Shown in pieces: positions 51,301 to 57,977 of a stretch of DNA of 64,000 nucleotides. Made by a program: the position numbers and the translations under genes. The first letter of the stretch is position 1. Each line of letters opens with the position of its first letter. Source of the stretch: Montifringilla adamsi (taxonomy: Eukaryota > Chordata > Aves > Passeriformes > Passeridae); assembly GCA_017590115.1 (NCBI GenBank), contig JAGGNK010008670.1, forward strand, positions 7,030,541 to 7,094,540, in the 5' to 3' direction. The notes beneath the pieces are model-generated. The model saw only the letters and a program-made list of their open reading frames with translations. It searched no databases and had not been told where the DNA came from.

Positions 51301-53400
51301 ATTCCTTTGGCCTTCACAGTTCAGGAAGGACCCATTTGTAACAAGTCCAGTTACTGTAACAGATAATTAATCTGTTGTAGTTCCCAGTCTGATTTGTATT
51401 TCATGCCCAGTCATTCCTAAATCCAGAAGAACAGCTCACCTGATACACTAAATGTAAATGACTGTACAGTTCAGTAGCTTGCCAACCCTAATGAGCTCAG
51501 AGATACAAGCGTGTATCTAAAGTTGCAATACTTTGTATTGTAAGGGTAGAACTGAGTCTTGGTGTGGTTACAGGAGGGCAGGATCAGACAAAAGCAGGCT
51601 ACAGAACATGTGCTGAGGTGGTAAGGAGAGGTCAGAGGAGCCCTGGTTGTCCCCAGTGAGTGCAGCTGTACTGGCACCGTACACCCTGGCTCCGGCAGCA
51701 CCGCCTGTGTCCACACACCCCACAGCAGCCACAGCCGAGCCAGGGCACAGGGCTGCTGGCACAGTGCTGCTGGCACTATGAGTACCTCAAGGAGGGCCAG
51801 TTCCCTCCTCAGTCACTTTGTCATGTACCAAAGATTTGATGCCACATCATCCTAAGTGATTCCAGGCTCTGACCTGCCCCCGTTCTGGGCACTGTTCAAG
51901 TGTCTTCATTTCATTTCATTAGTGTGAAATTCTTCACTACTCAGCTCATAAAACCCCAGTGACACACACACAGTCTGCAGTTCAAAGAGCTGCAGCCAAA
52001 TCTATTCAAACTTAGTACAGAGAGCCCTTCTCCAGTAAATTCTGCAATTGGACCAAAATTGGTTTTATTAAGAGTCCACCTTCAGATCATTGTTACCACT
52101 GATTTTACTGAAAATTGTTTTTAACAGAAACAAATTGATCCTTGCTGTGTGGTTGATAACCTGTAAGTGTGAAGGCCTTTTGTGAGATGTCTCCCAGTTA
52201 GAGCATAACTTGTGCAGAAAAGACATGAAGGTTCATGCTGAATTGACTGCTGATGTGAGCATCACTGTGATTTTTTTCCTTGAACAGTAACAGTAGCTGA
52301 TTATATATCACGAGCTGAATCTCAGAGTAGACAGAGAAACCCTCCAAAGGAGACAGTAGCCAAAACCAAGAAAGAAACGGTAAGATTTTTTTAATGTGCA
52401 TTTCCTTTTTTCTCCTCCCTTGCAGCAGAACAGTAAAGGCATGAAGGCTTTAGTTAGCTCATCATGTGACTACAAGTGCATTTGATTTCAAGAACAAATC
52501 ATTAAAAGCAAAAAGGGCCCAGAGTAAAGAGAACTGACAACAATTTGTTGTCTGTTGTTGCAGATTTTAGGGACCAAATTAAGTCTGTACACATTTTTGA
52601 AATATTATATTTAGTAATGTTGCATTATGCAATAAAATGTGAAAATTGCTCGTGGTAAGTCTTGAGAACTATTCCTTAAAACATTTTAGGGATAGAGGAT
52701 ACTATGTGGCATTTTTAGTGACTTGTATAAACTATTTTAGAAGGAATTAATTTTACAAAGATTGTATGGTTTTGATCCTTTTTCCTTAAAGGATCAGAGG
52801 GGCATTACATTATCCTGATAAACAATCACAGCTGAATAAAGCAGAATTTCTTCACTTCTAAAGTGCCAATGTATTGCCACAACTTAGGTAAAAAAGATCC
52901 ATTAGCAAAATGTCATCTTGCTACTTCAAAAGGGGTGTAAAGCTCAGTTTTTCAGTAAGCTCCTTCATGGGCTTAGACAAATAGAAATAAATAAGCATTC
53001 TGGGGGTGTGCAGTCCTGGGGTTACGTTGGCATGTTTTCCTCAAAGTGGCAGATACAGAAATATACCATAAACCACAAGGTAAGTGATCAAATGCTTCAA
53101 GTGACAGGATACAGGCAGGAATACAAGAGATGTTCCCTCTTGCAAAGCTGCTGTGTGAGCTAGAGAGAATCTGAGATTGCACTCTGTATTGTTATGTTTT
53201 TAATACTCCCCTCTTCTTGTTTTTGCAAGGCAAAAGACGCGATTGACGAAAACAGCCCTTCTGAAAAGGCAGTGAATGGTCCTGCCACCACCTCCGGGGA
53301 TGAGCCTTCTAAACTACAGCACAGCCCTGATGAAAAGAAAGTCACTGTTCAGGAGGATGGAAATAATCAGGAAGAAGCAGTGCTGAATGGTGTTTCATAA
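21282..53400 (+). CDS. FXR1: FXR1, FMR1 autosomal homologue 1 (RNA-binding translational regulator)
   Basis: Cytoplasmic RNA-binding protein of the fragile X family; it associates with ribosomes and RNP granules and controls mRNA translation and stability, notably in muscle and brain. Seventeen coding exons join in frame: 21282-21332, 30736-30788, 34900-34993, 36206-36277, 38400-38548, 38991-39084, 39950-40066, 40167-40337, 43467-43545, 44691-44800, 45436-45522, 46257-46464, 48046-48249, 48916-49116, 49865-49945, 52288-52379, 53230-53400 (2034 nt, 677 residues). All introns are GT-AG. Two Tudor/Agenet domains (about residues 4-50 and 63-115), a KH0 region, KH1 with GTHG at 235-238, KH2 with GKNG at 298-301, a leucine-rich export-type segment (about 365-378) and RG-rich regions are visible. 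The start has a strong context (A at -3, G at +4). The length equals the 621-residue mammalian form plus the 29-residue exon-12 segment and the 27-residue exon 15. No frame break is seen. Confidence 0.98.
21430..21500. other. Assembly gap (71 N)
   Basis: A run of N within very GC-rich sequence just downstream of FXR1 exon 1. True length and content are unknown; the bases either side are G-rich and could form quadruplexes, a common cause of drop-out. Open frames drawn across the gap are artefacts. Confidence 1.
24411..24700 (-). mobile_element. CR1 LINE fragment in FXR1 intron 1
   Basis: GACAGAATCACAGATGGCTGAGG, CACCTGCTCCACACCTCTGCTCA and CCAGATGGCTTTTCAGTATC match the minus-strand 3' part of avian CR1; homology fades toward 24,700. 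It is antisense to FXR1, so it adds no CR1-sense sequence to the pre-mRNA. Confidence 0.75.
26790..27090. other. GC-rich patch in FXR1 intron 1
   Basis: About 300 bases clearly richer in G and C than the surrounding intron, with several CTG/CAG-rich words but few CpG. Overlapping open frames exist on both strands without recognisable products. It could be an old repeat or a regulatory element; I cannot say which. Confidence 0.3.
30736..30788 (+). CDS. FXR1: FXR1 coding exon 2
   Basis: Residues 18-35 ([17 protein letters not shown], then a split Asn codon). Acceptor is tttttgttttag, donor AA|gtaagt. Continues Tudor domain 1. Confidence 0.97.
31958..32009. repeat. Short tandem repeat AAACCCAACAAACAAA...
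   Basis: Two adjacent copies of a roughly 26-base A-rich unit (AAACCCAACAAACAAAAAA with a following TT), differing mainly in A-run length. Simple slippage-type duplication. Confidence 0.75.
33200..33710 (-). mobile_element. CR1 LINE fragment with internal tandem duplication
   Basis: CCTTCCAACCT at the left, GGAGATTCCACCACCTCCC, TGGGCAGCCCATGCTAATG, CTGACCACCCTTTCTGTGAA and TTCCTCAGCTGCTCCTCA are minus-strand CR1 landmarks. Between 33,471 and about 33,637 a segment of 82 bases is present twice in tandem with few differences. Confidence 0.85.
33471..33637. repeat. 82-bp tandem duplication inside CR1
   Basis: The segment starting GACACCGTTTCTTCTCAGG at 33471 recurs as GACACTGTTTCTTCTCAGG at 33553. 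The copies are nearly identical, except that the second has an extra C-run (CCCCCCCGCC). Two copies only. Confidence 0.9.
34900..34993 (+). CDS. FXR1: FXR1 coding exon 3
   Basis: Completes Asn35 and encodes residues up to 66 ([19 protein letters not shown] and onward), the end of Tudor 1 and the linker to Tudor 2. Acceptor aacttgcag, donor GAG|gtgagt. Confidence 0.97.
34994..36205 (+). other. FXR1: FXR1 intron 3
   Basis: 1.2 kb of AT-rich intron; no repeat or gene recognised. Confidence 0.9.
36206..36277 (+). CDS. FXR1: FXR1 coding exon 4
   Basis: Residues 67-90 ([20 protein letters not shown]...), the first strands of Tudor domain 2. In-frame 72-base exon with donor GAG|gtaaat. Confidence 0.97.
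36278..38399 (+). other. FXR1: FXR1 intron 4
   Basis: 2.1 kb; a short GAGAGA run near 37,728 and no other recognised feature. Confidence 0.9.
38400..38548 (+). CDS. FXR1: FXR1 coding exon 5
   Basis: Residues 91 to about 140 ([17 protein letters not shown]...). Finishes Tudor 2 and enters the KH0 region. The acceptor follows a run of nine A and ctctcccag; donor GC|gtgagt. Confidence 0.97.
38549..38990 (+). other. FXR1: FXR1 intron 5
   Basis: 442 bases; nothing besides splice signals. Confidence 0.9.
38991..39084 (+). CDS. FXR1: FXR1 coding exon 6
   Basis: Residues up to 171 ([19 protein letters not shown]...), KH0 region. Human FXR1 has HPETTQLMIL where this sequence reads [10 protein letters not shown]; otherwise near identical. 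Confidence 0.97.
39085..39949 (+). other. FXR1: FXR1 intron 6
   Basis: 865 bases of intron sequence with no recognised repeat. Confidence 0.9.
39950..40066 (+). CDS. FXR1: FXR1 coding exon 7
   Basis: Residues 172-210 ([20 protein letters not shown]...), the KH0-KH1 linker, identical in type to mammalian FXR1. Donor GAG|gtaaag. Confidence 0.98.
40067..40166 (+). other. FXR1: FXR1 intron 7 (100 bases)
   Basis: The shortest intron of the gene. A perfect inverted repeat AGCCACA-GCT-TGTGGCT (40071-40087) starts four bases after the exon junction and could fold next to the donor site. Confidence 0.9.
40167..40337 (+). CDS. FXR1: FXR1 coding exon 8
   Basis: Residues 211-267, most of KH domain 1, including the GTHG nucleic-acid-binding loop at 235-238 (within [19 protein letters not shown]). 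Acceptor cccttcag, donor GAG|gtaagg. Confidence 0.98.
40338..43466 (+). other. FXR1: FXR1 intron 8
   Basis: 3.1 kb. Contains a short CR1 remnant at 43,147-43,205; otherwise no recognised feature. Confidence 0.9.
43147..43205 (-). mobile_element. Short CR1 remnant
   Basis: CAAAGCCCCATCCAACCTGG and CTTCCAGGGATGGGG are typical of the minus-strand CR1 3' region. Only about 60 bases are alignable by eye, so this is an old or truncated piece. Confidence 0.65.
43467..43545 (+). CDS. FXR1: FXR1 coding exon 9
   Basis: Residues 268-293 plus the first base of Gly294 ([20 protein letters not shown]...), end of KH1 and start of KH2. Human differs at [14 protein letters not shown]. Donor G|gtatgt. Confidence 0.97.
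43546..44690 (+). other. FXR1: FXR1 intron 9
   Basis: 1.1 kb; no repeat or gene recognised. Confidence 0.9.
44691..44800 (+). CDS. FXR1: FXR1 coding exon 10
   Basis: Residues 294-330, core of KH domain 2 with the GKNG loop at 298-301 ([19 protein letters not shown]). The acceptor ttgccctctgaag has a modest pyrimidine tract; donor GAC|gtaagt. Confidence 0.98.
44801..45435 (+). other. FXR1: FXR1 intron 10
   Basis: 635 bases; no recognised feature. Confidence 0.9.
45436..45522 (+). CDS. FXR1: FXR1 coding exon 11
   Basis: Residues 331-359 ([20 protein letters not shown]...), C-terminal part of KH2. Identical in type to human. Donor AAG|gtgagt. Confidence 0.98.
45523..46256 (+). other. FXR1: FXR1 intron 11
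   Basis: 734 bases; no recognised feature. Confidence 0.9.
46257..46464 (+). CDS. FXR1: FXR1 coding exon 12 (includes the 29-residue optional segment)
   Basis: Residues 360-428. First the leucine-rich export-type helix ([20 protein letters not shown]), then a 29-residue segment at 46317-46403 ([20 protein letters not shown]...), then the first RG-rich patch [15 protein letters not shown]. The 29-residue segment is absent from the shorter mammalian isoform I know; here it is continuous with the exon. Donor TACG|gtgagt. Confidence 0.95.
46465..48045 (+). other. FXR1: FXR1 intron 12
   Basis: 1.6 kb; an AT-rich (TATATA) and GTGTGTGT stretch lies at about 47,810-47,885. No gene content. Confidence 0.9.
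48046..48249 (+). CDS. FXR1: FXR1 coding exon 13
   Basis: Residues 429-496: a serine/acidic stretch ([20 protein letters not shown]...), then the main RG/RGG region ([19 protein letters not shown]). The donor G|gtactg departs from consensus at +3 to +6 (gtaagt expected) and may be weak. Confidence 0.96.
48250..48915 (+). other. FXR1: FXR1 intron 13
   Basis: 666 bases; nothing besides splice signals. Confidence 0.9.
48916..49116 (+). CDS. FXR1: FXR1 coding exon 14
   Basis: Residues about 497-563 ([20 protein letters not shown]...), followed by the basic RRRRSRRRR nuclear-localisation-type cluster. Locally richer in GC than neighbouring exons. Ends one base into a codon, so it can join exon 15, 16 or 17. 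Confidence 0.97.
49117..49864 (+). other. FXR1: FXR1 intron 14
   Basis: 748 bases. The 3' end (cattataaactttgcaattgcag) has a purine-interrupted, weak polypyrimidine tract before the alternative exon 15. Confidence 0.9.
49865..49945 (+). CDS. FXR1: FXR1 exon 15, 81-base muscle-type cassette exon
   Basis: Adds 27 residues (564-590; [20 protein letters not shown] and onward), rich in arginine. In mammals the 81-base exon 15 is included in striated-muscle isoforms and adds an Arg-rich nucleolar-targeting segment. Its length is a multiple of three, so skipping keeps the frame. The weak upstream pyrimidine tract fits regulated inclusion. A TGCATG (RBFOX site) lies about 545 bases downstream at 50489-50494. 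Confidence 0.93.
49946..52287 (+). other. FXR1: FXR1 intron 15
   Basis: 2.3 kb. Candidate splicing signals: GCATG at 49984-49988, TGCT-containing stretch near 50,000, and TGCATG at 50489-50494. A GC-richer patch at about 51,640-51,780 has no recognised content. Confidence 0.85.
52288..52379 (+). CDS. FXR1: FXR1 coding exon 16, 92-base frame-changing exon
   Basis: Residues 591-621 ([20 protein letters not shown]...). Its length is not a multiple of three: skipping it shifts exon 17 into another frame and yields a short tail ending GKRRD. The same switch is known in mammalian FXR1. Donor ACG|gtaaga. Confidence 0.96.
52380..53229 (+). other. FXR1: FXR1 intron 16
   Basis: 850 bases; no repeat or other gene recognised. 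Confidence 0.9.
53230..53400 (+). CDS. FXR1: FXR1 coding exon 17 and stop codon
   Basis: Residues 622-677 ([20 protein letters not shown]...), ending VLNGVS then TAA at 53398-53400. This tail is the least conserved part compared with human, but the ends match. Acceptor tttttgcaag. Confidence 0.97.
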   Translation, partial: AKDAIDENSPSEKAVNGPATTSGDEPSKLQHSPDEKKVTVQEDGNNQEEAVLNGVS

Positions 53401-53633
53401 ACTGAAGTTCCTAGTTTACAGTTCTTTTACATTACATTTAAAATAGTGCTTGTATAAGCTTGCCAAAGATAGAATATGGATCGCCAGTCTTGACACCGCA
53501 CTTTCAGTTCCTCCATTTTGGAATACAGAAAGGGGAGGGATCCTGGAGAAATCATATGTTAAACATACTTTGACACCTACTGTGTTATAAATATATCATC
53601 AGATGTGCCTTGAGATAGTATATGTAACATTTA

Positions 53634-53639
53634 AATAAA
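53634..53639 (+). terminator. FXR1: Proximal polyadenylation signal AATAAA
   Basis: AATAAA 234 bases after the FXR1 stop. It could give a short 3' UTR form; usage is unknown. Confidence 0.5.
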
Positions 53640-54230
53640 CAAAATTGCTGGCTATAGGAAATGTTATTTTGTTTTCAAAATACGGCAAAGATGTGAGGGG
53701 GATCCCTAACATAATACTCTTTATGAAAGCATTAGCTGCTTTTGTTACATTTTTAATAATATGCAACCACTTCTTCACCTGAGGAATACTAGAAAGAAAT
53801 GCAGTCTAAAATATTTTGCACTGAAATGTAATTTCTCCATTAGTTTAGTCTGGAAACTGGTCTGTTTTAATACATGTTTTTTAAATGCTGTATGTAGAGG
53901 AAAAATCTGCAGACCACTGGAATGCATTTGTTAAATTCTCATAATCTGCAGGGATACTGGGTGACATTGGCAGTGACTGTTCTACATTGAGGCTTTGTTT
54001 GGTTTATTTATTAAACTGTACAGTATTTAAAAATCAAACATAGCTTTAGTTAACACTAAGCTGAATTAGTCATGTCCATTAAGACATAACCTGAACTACT
54101 GAAAAGATCAATTTCCAGAAAGTTTATTCTGTATAAACTACATATGTTAGTCCTTAGTAGAGTATTTTTATTTTTGTTTTTGGTTGTTTGATGTGCAATA
54201 TGTTTTTTTTGTATGCTGGTAGTAAAAGAA

Positions 54231-54236
54231 AATAAA
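54231..54236 (+). terminator. FXR1: Distal polyadenylation signal AATAAA
   Basis: AATAAA followed at about 15-30 bases by the T/GT-rich GTTGACTGTTTC downstream element. Probable main end of FXR1 transcripts, near 54,250. Confidence 0.75.
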
Positions 54237-54255
54237 CTTTGATCTTCCATCTGTT

Positions 54256-55600
54256 GACTGTTTCTATCAGAAATTTAAATTACTATTGACTTTAAGGTTT
54301 TCAAGCTGTTAACTAACAATGGAAACCTACTTGTGAGGCAAGCTTGAACCTTGAACTCTTTTTCATAAGTTTCTAACATGCTGATCTTCCTTTTGTTAAG
54401 GCAGTGGTGTCAAACACCAGTTAACAAGTCTAAAACCAGACTCCTTACTCTTGGAGAATTGCATAACCTGACTAACATATATAGGCATTAATGCAGATGT
54501 AGTTTTTGATTAGTTAAAGCATGGCACACCCCTGCATCTTTCAGCTACATGAGCCAGGAAGCACAAAACAGGTGTGGAAAATCATCTGGGTAGCAAGGTG
54601 TAAGAAATCAGAGCAAAGGGCTGTGTTGAAGTTGTACTGACTGAATGAAAAAAATTGTCTTGCCTGATTTTGTCAGAAAGATAAAACCAAGAGTTCTTTC
54701 TCAGCAGCTCTGCCTGCCAGAGCTGCAGCCAAGCTGGCCCAAGCAGCGACCTGTGTGTGCACTCTGTCATGGGACTGCAGTGTTGGACACTCAGCAACAA
54801 CACACCCAGTTAGAAGCTGTAACTGAAATGTGCACAAGGATCTCAGCTGATGTGGCAGGCACAGGAGTGGAGAAAATTTAAAAAACGAGTTATGTAGTAA
54901 GTCGTCAGTGTTTGGCGGGGAAGTACTTAAGTACAGAAACATTCTGCATATGGCTTGGCCTGTGCTGACTCCAGAGATCCAGCTGTCCTTCACCCTGCTT
55001 TGAATTCTGTAGCAGAGCAAAATTACTGCCTTTCTGGGGAGGTTGTAATGTTAAGGATTACTGTGGTAATCCTTCCTGAACAGCCCAGAACTCATCCACA
55101 GCAATGCTGTGGCACAGCAGGCAGCACTCACAGGATGAGATGCTTCCAGCAGCACTCCCAAGTCCAGGTTCTGGCAGTAGTGGAAGCTTTCAGCCCCACT
55201 CTGTTTATGCCCAGGTGGGCATTAACTCCCAGAGGTGCTGTGCACTGTTTTGCAGAGCGGCAGGAGCACTGGGAAGATTCTTGGGAGTATGACAGAGCTC
55301 CCTGGCCCCAGCTGAGATCCTCACGAGCTGCTGGGTGTGAAAAGCTCTACAGAGCACAAATCCAGCTCAGGTATCAACAACTGATGTAAAGAGTTCCTGT
55401 TTCCTAATCACCATAAATGCAAACCTCACTGTGTGAGCTCTGGCTTTGCAGAGTACAATAATGTGTAAAACTACAGGACTTCTGTTACAAATACTGAATT
55501 TATTAAATGCTATTCAAACCTGTCAAAACTAAAAGTTACTAAAAAAATCTGGGATGTTCCAGATCCATCAGTAACACTTAACCAACCTTGTTTTTCACAA
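54256..55600. other. Spacer between convergent FXR1 and DNAJC19
   Basis: About 1.3 kb with no supportable gene. Overlapping open frames near 54,645-55,389 on both strands resemble no known protein and reflect a locally GC-richer stretch. Extended FXR1 or DNAJC19 3' UTRs could run into it; a second DNAJC19-sense AATAAA lies at 55499-55504. Confidence 0.6.
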
Positions 55601-55633
55601 GGCAAGGACAAGGGAGTACATTGTTTCCTGTAC

Positions 55634-55639
55634 TTTATT
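55634..55639 (-). terminator. DNAJC19: Polyadenylation signal for DNAJC19
   Basis: On the minus strand this reads GAAATAAAGTACAGG, a canonical AATAAA about 480 bases after the DNAJC19 stop codon. Cleavage is expected near 55,605-55,620. A second AATAAA lies at 55499-55504. Confidence 0.6.
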
Positions 55640-56117
55640 TCTCCAGGCAGAGACAACCACACAGCTCTCCCAGTTCCTCATGTCCAATAAATCCTCTTGG
55701 TTTTTCCACCCCATTCCCAAACAGGTTCAGTGTGCTAATTTTAGCAGATGGAAAAGCAGCAGCGTGAACTTTAAACAGGGCCAGTTCAACAGAAATTAGG
55801 TGACAGCACACGAGTCTACCTGTGCCTGGTAACACACACTGGCCACACCAAGTCACTGCGCTCAAGCACTGAAAATATTTGAGTTGCAGATTTTGCTGTT
55901 TAACAAAGAACAGCTATGAAAAAAAGCTTTAAGCTTCACTCCCTCATGTATTTCCAAAAAAAACGACCAAGTTGGGAGGGAAGTGCCTCCCTGGATTTGT
56001 ATTTCCAGCTTCATTTATATTAAGTCAAAGACTGACATTAGAACTTTTCTTAAGCCATTTATCAAAAATAATCATTTGCAGGGACAAGCCCTCTGAATGA
56101 GTGATTTTCTTTCTCAT
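55640..56117 (-). other. DNAJC19: DNAJC19 3' untranslated region (probable)
   Basis: Sequence between the DNAJC19 stop codon and the nearest good polyadenylation signal. No repeat or other gene recognised. Confidence 0.6.
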
Positions 56118-56188
56118 TCATTTTTTAGCTTGGTCTTCTAGTAGATCCTTAGCTTCATTGATTTTGGCAGCTACATATGGAGATCCAC
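56118..56188 (-). CDS. DNAJC19: DNAJC19 coding exon 6
   Basis: Residues 94-116 ([20 protein letters not shown]...) and TGA stop. Encodes the last helix of the J domain. Acceptor ctttcttctag. Confidence 0.97.
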
Positions 56189-57819
56189 CTAGAAGAAAGA
56201 GAACCTCAAATCAGATGAAAAAAACCCAACATTTGTCTCCTGTGTTGATAATAATGCCAGAGGATACAGGAAGAAAGAGTGTGGTCTTTCTGCCAGTTGT
56301 AGAACAAACTGGAAATGACTGCAGGCACCTGAGTTCAGTCACTGCAGGAGCTTCGTGTCAGACCACCCACTCCTGTTAGGCTGCTTTTATTTTCCTGGAA
56401 TGTTTTTTCCCTCCAGTTTTATCAGTCATAAATGAATTGGTCACCACAGACTTAGCACAGTCGTGGTGAGTACAGAGGCACAGAACTAACAGGTCTGCAG
56501 ATAACCCTGCCCAGTATCAAGTGCTGCTGTACCAAGGGACCAGTTCAGTTTTCAAACAAGGCAAAAAATTGCTCAGGGAGACTGAGACAGAACCCACAGT
56601 GAAATGCACCAACACTGTAAAGCCATGAGGGACAATGACTCTGTTGGTAGCATATATACCATTAACTGCACTATAATGTTTTACTTGAAGATTATTTCAA
56701 CTTGTTTAGGTCATGTACAACACCAAATGCTATTTTTAGCTCCTGCATATGTTCAGTAAGGTTAATTTTGAAGGTAACTTTCATTTGATAATACCTATGA
56801 AAGGCATATCCTCATGGATTATTTTGGATTTTAGTGCATAGAAGGAATTCAACAATCATTTTAAAGGAAGCCATTTTACCTTTTAAGCAATGATTAAGAA
56901 GTTAAATGTCAAACACCAACACATGATTCTGACTCACTGAATTTAGAATAGATATAGATGCCCTGAGTTACTAACTAGATTCTGAGCCTTCAGAGTACCA
57001 CTAACAGGAATATTTCATAATTTAATGTCTCCAGCAGCTGTGGAAGGCTCAGTATTTGCCATTTATGGGAACTCCTAAGGCATTCCCATGAACTCTCAAG
57101 TGGTATGTAAAACACACAAGCGTACTCTGGGTTTTCATCTAAAATTAAGGCAATTTTAAGTCTCATTTTAACAAATCATTCTACTGTGGTATTCACAGAA
57201 GACAGAGCAGCTAACAAACTGACCTGCTGAACCTGTCTGCTTGCTTTTAAAACATCCACACACAAAAATATGCTCTAGACCCACGTGGATTAAGGCACCC
57301 TAAGATTTCTCTTCGCTCAGTTTTCTGTGGGTTTTTTAGCAGTTGAGGTGGTTATGTATCACTGACTTCCTCCCTACACAATTCTATTCATCTGTGTTAA
57401 AAACATGTATTAATTCATCAACAGGACTTAACTTCCTTACCTTTATCTGGATGATTCAGAAGCATGATCCGTCTATGAGCTTCTCTAATTTTATTTCTGT
57501 TTGCTGTAGGGCTTTGAAAGAGAGAAAAAAACCGACTTAAGGAACCCTCATGAAATTCCCCAGATCATCAAAAGGTGTCTGAGAACAAGTGAGCACTCTG
57601 CCTTACCACAAGTTCTCTAGCTAACATGTATGTTTCTCTTTTCCTACTACTGATATGTGGTGTCTAAATCCTGGAGAGGCTTTCTAGGGCTCTTCCAAAA
57701 CACTGAATGCTGACAAAGACATGCCACAGCAGTCTAATGGGTCATCCACAGAGTTCAAAAGAAACACAACTACGTTGTCACTTTTTTTTTTTTTTGAAAA
57801 CTTCCTAAAGGCTGTTAGA

Positions 57820-57875
<56 letters not shown>

Positions 57876-57946
57876 TCCAGAACTCAAAAAAACCCCTCAC
57901 AGTTGAAAGTTCTTATTTGATAGATTTGTGTATTTGGCCTCAAGTN

Positions 57947-57977
<31 letters not shown>

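Larger units (their letters stand above)
53401..54255 (+). other. FXR1: FXR1 3' untranslated region
   Basis: About 850 bases after the stop codon, AT-rich, with several ATTTA-like words. The final part around TGCAATATG and AGTAAAAGAAAATAAAC looks like the end of mammalian FXR1 mRNAs. Two polyadenylation signals are present. Confidence 0.75.

Noticed and set aside
57684..57906. Frames with poly-Phe or poly-Lys runs
   Set aside because: Direct translation of the A53/T14 homopolymers.
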